Below are positions 60,548 through 64,000 of a DNA stretch of 64,000 bases, one piece after another. The notes beneath the pieces were generated by a model, which did not search any database, was not told where the DNA came from, and saw only the letters and a list, made by a program, of their open reading frames with translations. This stretch comes from Lederbergia lenta NBRC 16444. GTDB taxonomy: Bacteria > Bacillota > Bacilli > Bacillales > Bacillaceae_C. Where the stretch lies: contig NZ_BCVC01000012.1 in NCBI RefSeq assembly GCF_001591545.1, positions 1 to 64,000 on the forward strand, written 5' to 3'. The translations under genes and the position numbers were made by a program. Each line of letters starts with the position of its first letter. Within the stretch, counting starts at the first letter, position 1.

Positions 60548-61318
60548 ATGATTTTTGTTTTGGATGTAGGTAATACAAATATCGTTCTTGGGGTATATAA
60601 ACAAGATGAATTGAAATACCATTGGCGAATTGAAACAAGTCGGCATAAGACTGAAGATGAATTCGGTATGGCTATCAAGTCATTATTTGAGCATGTAGGG
60701 CTTCGATTTGAAGATATTAATGGCATCATTATTTCTTCTGTTGTACCACCGATTATGTTTACCCTAGAAAAAATGTGCCTGAAATATTTTCGAGAAAAAC
60801 CTTTAATAGTCGGGCCGGGAATTAAAACGGGCTTAAATATAAAGTATGAAAACCCACGTGAAGTTGGTGCAGACCGAATTGTGAATGCAGTTGCGGGGAT
60901 AGAATCTTACGGTAGTCCCCTTATTATTGTTGACTTCGGCACAGCAACTACATTTTGTTACATTGATGAAAAGAATAATTATATGGGTGGCGTAATTGCA
61001 CCTGGTATTGGTATCTCAACGGAAGCATTATATTCAAAGGCGGCAAAACTTCCAAGAATTGAAATTATGTCTGTTGATGAAATCATTGGAAAAAATACAG
61101 TAGCAGCAATGCAAGCCGGTATTTTATTTGGATTTGTAGGACAAGTAGAGGGTATTGTAAAACGTATTATTGATAAAAGTAAGCATAAGCCAACAGTTGT
61201 AGCTACTGGTGGTTTAGCTAACTTAATTGCCACGGAAACAAATATGATTGATATAGTAGATCAAGATTTAACGTTAAAAGGCTTGCAACTCATCTATAAG
61301 AGAAACATGAATGAGTGA
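60548..61318 (+). CDS. coaX: Type III pantothenate kinase
   Basis: It phosphorylates pantothenate, the first step to coenzyme A. It is 256 residues of the ASKHA fold. [14 protein letters not shown] is the phosphate-binding motif, [11 protein letters not shown] and [13 protein letters not shown] hold the catalytic and substrate residues, and [15 protein letters not shown] follows. I placed the start at the ATG at 60548, with GTGGTGA as a ribosome-binding site 5 bases upstream; two GTG codons just before are in frame. hslO follows 18 bases on. Confidence 0.96.
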   Translation: MIFVLDVGNTNIVLGVYKQDELKYHWRIETSRHKTEDEFGMAIKSLFEHVGLRFEDINGIIISSVVPPIMFTLEKMCLKYFREKPLIVGPGIKTGLNIKYENPREVGADRIVNAVAGIESYGSPLIIVDFGTATTFCYIDEKNNYMGGVIAPGIGISTEALYSKAAKLPRIEIMSVDEIIGKNTVAAMQAGILFGFVGQVEGIVKRIIDKSKHKPTVVATGGLANLIATETNMIDIVDQDLTLKGLQLIYKRNMNE

Positions 61319-61336
61319 ATGAAAGGCGGTTATTAA

Positions 61337-62218
61337 ATGAGTGATTATTTAGTAAAGGCGTTAGCTTATGGAGGGCAAGTTCGTGCATACGCAGTGAAAA
61401 GTACGGACACGATCAATGAAGCACAACGTCGTCACTATACTTGGCCAACTGCATCGGCGGCATTGGGAAGAGCAATGACTGCAGGTGTAATGATGGGTGC
61501 TATGTTAAAGGGTGAGGAGAAAATAACCATTAAGGTAGAGGGGGACGGCCCTCTTGGTGTTATCTTGGTGGATACTGATGCGAAAGGTCATGTACGTGGG
61601 TATGTAACGAATCCTCAAACACACTTTGACTTGAATGAGCAAGGAAAATTAGATGTTAAAAGAGCAGTAGGTGCGAATGGTACACTGACGGTAGTCAAGG
61701 ATGTTGGACTTAGAGACCACTTTTCTGGTCAGGTCCCGCTTGTATCTGGTGAATTAGGTGAAGACTTTACGTATTACTTCGCTACATCTGAGCAAACACC
61801 CTCTTCTGTTGGTGTTGGTGTATTAGTAAATCCGGATAATACAATTTTAGCGTCAGGTGGATTTATTATTCAATTGATGCCAGGTACTTCAGACGAGGTA
61901 ATTAACAAGATTGAAGAACAATTAAAATTGTCGCCACCAATTTCCACTTTAATTCAAGAAGGATTGACACCGGAAGAGATCCTTTACAGATTGCTTGGAA
62001 AAGAAAATGTAAAAATTTTAGAAACAATGCCAATTGAATTTCACTGTACATGTTCCAAGGAGCGTTTTGGAAATGCAATCGTGAGTCTTGGTGTTGAAGA
62101 AATCCAAGATATGATAGATGAAGAAGGAAAAGCAGAAGCGCAATGCCATTTCTGTAATGCGACATATCAATTTTCAAAAGAGGAATTAGAAGAGTTACGG
62201 GATGTAGCGAAGGGATGA
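61337..62218 (+). CDS. hslO: Redox-regulated chaperone Hsp33
   Basis: A holdase activated by oxidation that protects proteins under oxidative and heat stress. It is 293 residues. The redox switch is visible at the C-terminus: Cys237-x-Cys239 and Cys270-x-x-Cys273 would bind zinc when reduced. The N-terminal domain has [20 protein letters not shown]. The start has AAAGGCGG. It is in an operon with coaX. yacD, which follows in B. subtilis, is absent. Confidence 0.97.
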   Translation: MSDYLVKALAYGGQVRAYAVKSTDTINEAQRRHYTWPTASAALGRAMTAGVMMGAMLKGEEKITIKVEGDGPLGVILVDTDAKGHVRGYVTNPQTHFDLNEQGKLDVKRAVGANGTLTVVKDVGLRDHFSGQVPLVSGELGEDFTYYFATSEQTPSSVGVGVLVNPDNTILASGGFIIQLMPGTSDEVINKIEEQLKLSPPISTLIQEGLTPEEILYRLLGKENVKILETMPIEFHCTCSKERFGNAIVSLGVEEIQDMIDEEGKAEAQCHFCNATYQFSKEELEELRDVAKG

Positions 62219-62221
62219 ATG

Positions 62222-62254
62222 AAAAGGTGACCAGTCAAATGGTCGCCTTTTTTT
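62222..62254 (+). terminator. Terminator after hslO
   Basis: AAAGGTGACCA pairs with TGGTCGCCTTT (one G-T pair) around a 6-base loop, with Ts following. Confidence 0.88.
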
Positions 62255-62307
62255 GTGTACTCCTTCAGTCAGTGTAAAAAAAATATACAAGGAAAGCACT
62301 TTCATTG

Positions 62308-62336
62308 TTGACATAGAAGTGTGAGCATGTTAATTT
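62308..62336 (+). promoter_or_regulatory. Probable cysK promoter
   Basis: A perfect TTGACA (62308-62313) lies 17 bp from TAATTT (62331-62336), a weak -10. I could not identify a CymR site with confidence. Confidence 0.42.
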
Positions 62337-62379
62337 GTAAATAAACCAACAAAAATACTCGGAATTAGGGGTGGAGAAG

Positions 62380-63306
62380 ATGGCGAAAATGGTAAATACA
62401 ATTGCTGAACTAGTAGGTAATACACCGATTGTGAAACTTAATCGTATGGTTGATCAAGAAAGTGCAGATGTGTATGTGAAACTTGAATATATGAACCCAG
62501 GCAGTAGTGTGAAGGATCGGATTGCGCTAGCTATGATTGAAGCTGCGGAAAAGGATGGGAAATTGAAAGATGGCTCCACGATTATTGAGCCAACCAGTGG
62601 GAATACAGGTATTGGTCTTGCAATGATTGCGGCTGTGAAAGGATATAAGGCAATTTTAGTAATGCCAGATACCATGAGTATGGAGCGTCGTAATTTACTA
62701 CGTGCATATGGCGCAGAACTTGTGCTGACTCCTGGGGCTGAAGGCATGAACGGTGCAATAAAGAAAGCAAATGAATTAGCAGAAGCAAATGGATACTTCG
62801 TGCCACAACAGTTTGAGAACATGGCAAACGTAGAAATTCATCGCTTGACAACAGGAAGAGAAATTGTAGAGCAAATGGGAGATCAATTAGATGGTTTTGT
62901 CGCTGGTATTGGTACAGGAGGTACGATTACAGGTGCAGGTGGAGTGTTAAAGGAAAACTATCCGAATATAAAGTTGTATGCCGTTGAGCCTGAAGATTCT
63001 CCTATTCTTTCTGGAGGAAAACCAGGTCCACATAAAATTCAAGGAATCGGTGCAGGCTTTATACCAAAAATACTAGATACTGATCTTTATGATGAAGTGA
63101 TCAAAATTACTAATAATGATGCATTTGAATTTTCTAGAAGAGCGGCAAAGGAAGAAGGCATTCTCGGTGGGATCTCATCTGGAGCAGCAATAGCGGCCGC
63201 ATTAAAAGTAGCTAAAGAACTTGGAAAAGGCAAAAAGGTATTGGCTATCCTACCTAGTAATGGAGAACGTTATTTAAGTACACCTTTATATCAATTTGAA
63301 GATTAA
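62380..63306 (+). CDS. cysK: Cysteine synthase (O-acetylserine sulfhydrylase)
   Basis: It makes cysteine from O-acetylserine and sulfide. It is 308 residues. The PLP lysine is Lys45 in [10 protein letters not shown], and the substrate loop PTSGNTGIG and the phosphate-binding [12 protein letters not shown] are present. I chose the ATG at 62380, with AGGGGTGG upstream. It is a paralogue of mccA (23162), and the GSSVKD motif separates the two. In B. subtilis the pab genes follow, but here folP follows. Confidence 0.96.
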   Translation: MAKMVNTIAELVGNTPIVKLNRMVDQESADVYVKLEYMNPGSSVKDRIALAMIEAAEKDGKLKDGSTIIEPTSGNTGIGLAMIAAVKGYKAILVMPDTMSMERRNLLRAYGAELVLTPGAEGMNGAIKKANELAEANGYFVPQQFENMANVEIHRLTTGREIVEQMGDQLDGFVAGIGTGGTITGAGGVLKENYPNIKLYAVEPEDSPILSGGKPGPHKIQGIGAGFIPKILDTDLYDEVIKITNNDAFEFSRRAAKEEGILGGISSGAAIAAALKVAKELGKGKKVLAILPSNGERYLSTPLYQFED

Positions 63307-63354
63307 GGAAGCAGCTGCTTTGGAAAATTGAACTAAAGTTATATGGGTATTAAA

Positions 63355-63383
63355 AGGCGAGCCGCTAAGGCTTGCTTTTTTTG
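63355..63383 (+). terminator. Terminator after cysK
   Basis: GGCGAGCC pairs with GGCTTGCT (with G-T pairs) around a 5-base loop, followed by seven Ts. Confidence 0.85.
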
Positions 63384-63450
63384 TTCTTTTTAGGTTGAGT
63401 TTGGTAAACTAAAGAAATGGAATTTATATGCGGGAGGAAGATGTATACCA

Positions 63451-64000
63451 ATGAATCTCATCAAATGTGGACCGTATGAACTTAATATAAATGAAAAAAC
63501 CTTGATTATGGGAATATTAAACGCAACGCCAGATTCCTTTTCAGATGGTGGTCAATATAACGCTCCAGATTTTGCAGTTGCTCACGCGAAGCAAATGATT
63601 AAAGATGGGGCGGATATTATTGACATAGGGGGAGAATCGACCAGGCCTGGTCATGATCCAGTTTCTATTGAAGAGGAAGTGAATAGGGTAGTTCCAATTA
63701 TTAAGGCAATTGCAGAAAATGCAGCTGTTCCTATTTCTATTGATACATATAAAGCTGAAACAGCTAGACGTTCCATTTTAGCTGGGGCCCATATTATTAA
63801 TGATATATGGGGCGCGAAAAAGGATCCAGAAATAGCAGATGTTGCGGCAGAATACAATACCCCAATTATATTGATGCATAATCGGGAACAGCGTAATTAT
63901 GATGTGTTTATTCGAGATGTTCTAAATGATTTATATGAAAGTATTTCGATTGCGAAAAAAGCAGGAGTTGCTGATGAAAAGATTATACTTGACCCAGGGA
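63451..64000 (+). CDS. folP: Dihydropteroate synthase, 5' part (cut by window end)
   Basis: It joins p-aminobenzoate to the pterin pyrophosphate in folate synthesis and is the sulfonamide target. Only the first 183 codons are present. MGILNATPDSFSDGGQY and IDIGGESTRPGHDPVS are the two family signatures, and ISIDTYKAETA and HIINDIWG follow. The ATG at 63451 lies 13 bases after GGAGG, a long gap. A nearer ATG at 63441 opens a frame of only 12 codons. pabB-pabA-pabC, upstream in B. subtilis (sul), are not here. Confidence 0.95.
   Translation, partial: MNLIKCGPYELNINEKTLIMGILNATPDSFSDGGQYNAPDFAVAHAKQMIKDGADIIDIGGESTRPGHDPVSIEEEVNRVVPIIKAIAENAAVPISIDTYKAETARRSILAGAHIINDIWGAKKDPEIADVAAEYNTPIILMHNREQRNYDVFIRDVLNDLYESISIAKKAGVADEKIILDPG

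Overview
The window is an AT-rich stretch of chromosome from an endospore-forming Firmicute of the Bacillaceae. It lies just clockwise of the replication origin. Gene order follows Bacillus subtilis 168 from yaaC/guaB to cysK/sul almost throughout, and the sporulation genes bofA, csfB, fin, yabG, sspF, spoVG, spoVT, yabP, yabQ and spoIIE are present. I cannot name the genus. Comparisons with B. subtilis gene order are from memory.

Layout. 1-1310: a 5S rRNA with its own good promoter, then yaaC on the minus strand with a perfect parS site inside it. 1.4-7.9 kb: guaB, dacA, pdxS-pdxT, serS behind a T-box leader, and tRNA-Ser. 8-10.4 kb: spore-cortex glucosaminidase sleL/yaaH (minus), tadA and the SRP RNA ffs. 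10.8-14.5 kb: dnaX-ebfC-recR-yaaL-bofA and csfB. 14.6-21.6 kb: a PLP decarboxylase, tmk, darA, holB, ricT, yabA, then trmN6-yazA-rsmI preceded by a compact foldable element. 21.7-25.2 kb: yrrT-luxS-mccA-mccB, a methionine-to-cysteine recycling cluster that B. subtilis does not have at this position. 25.4-36.5 kb: abrB (minus), metS, tatD, yabE, rnmV-ksgA, yabG, veg, sspF, ispE, purR, ridA. 36.6-45.2 kb: spoVG, glmU-prs, ctc, pth, fin, mfd. 45.4-51.7 kb: spoVT, yabM-yabN-rqcP, yabP-yabQ-divIC, yabR, tRNA-Met. 51.9-64 kb: spoIIE, yabS-yabT, tilS-hpt-ftsH, coaX, hslO, cysK and the start of folP (cut by the window end).

How the parts work together. Most genes serve translation (serS, metS, tilS, tadA, pth, rsmI, ksgA, rnmV, rqcP, two tRNAs, 5S, ffs), replication and repair (dnaX, holB, tmk, yabA, recR, mfd), nucleotide supply (guaB, prs, hpt, purR) and cell envelope (dacA, glmU, divIC, yabE). 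A sporulation programme is woven through them, and several promoter types can be read: tandem Spo0A boxes at abrB, a 21-bp-spaced Spo0A-type promoter at spoIIE, and likely sigma-H (spoVG), sigma-G (spoVT), sigma-K (yabG), sigma-B (ctc) and sigma-F (csfB) promoters. Inverted PurBoxes precede purR.

Departures from the reference order are the main accessory signal. As I recall B. subtilis, dck/dgk/yaaI, rrnA, xpaC/yaaN, yaaR, tRNA-Glu, yacD and pabB-pabA-pabC are absent here. The mcc/luxS cluster has been gained, and two diverged copies of a dispersed intergenic repeat occur (about 23.05 and 37.03 kb). I did not find an unmistakably new multi-gene system. The most unexplained items are the folded element at 19673-19736, the repeat pair, the promoter in front of 5S and the parS inside yaaC.
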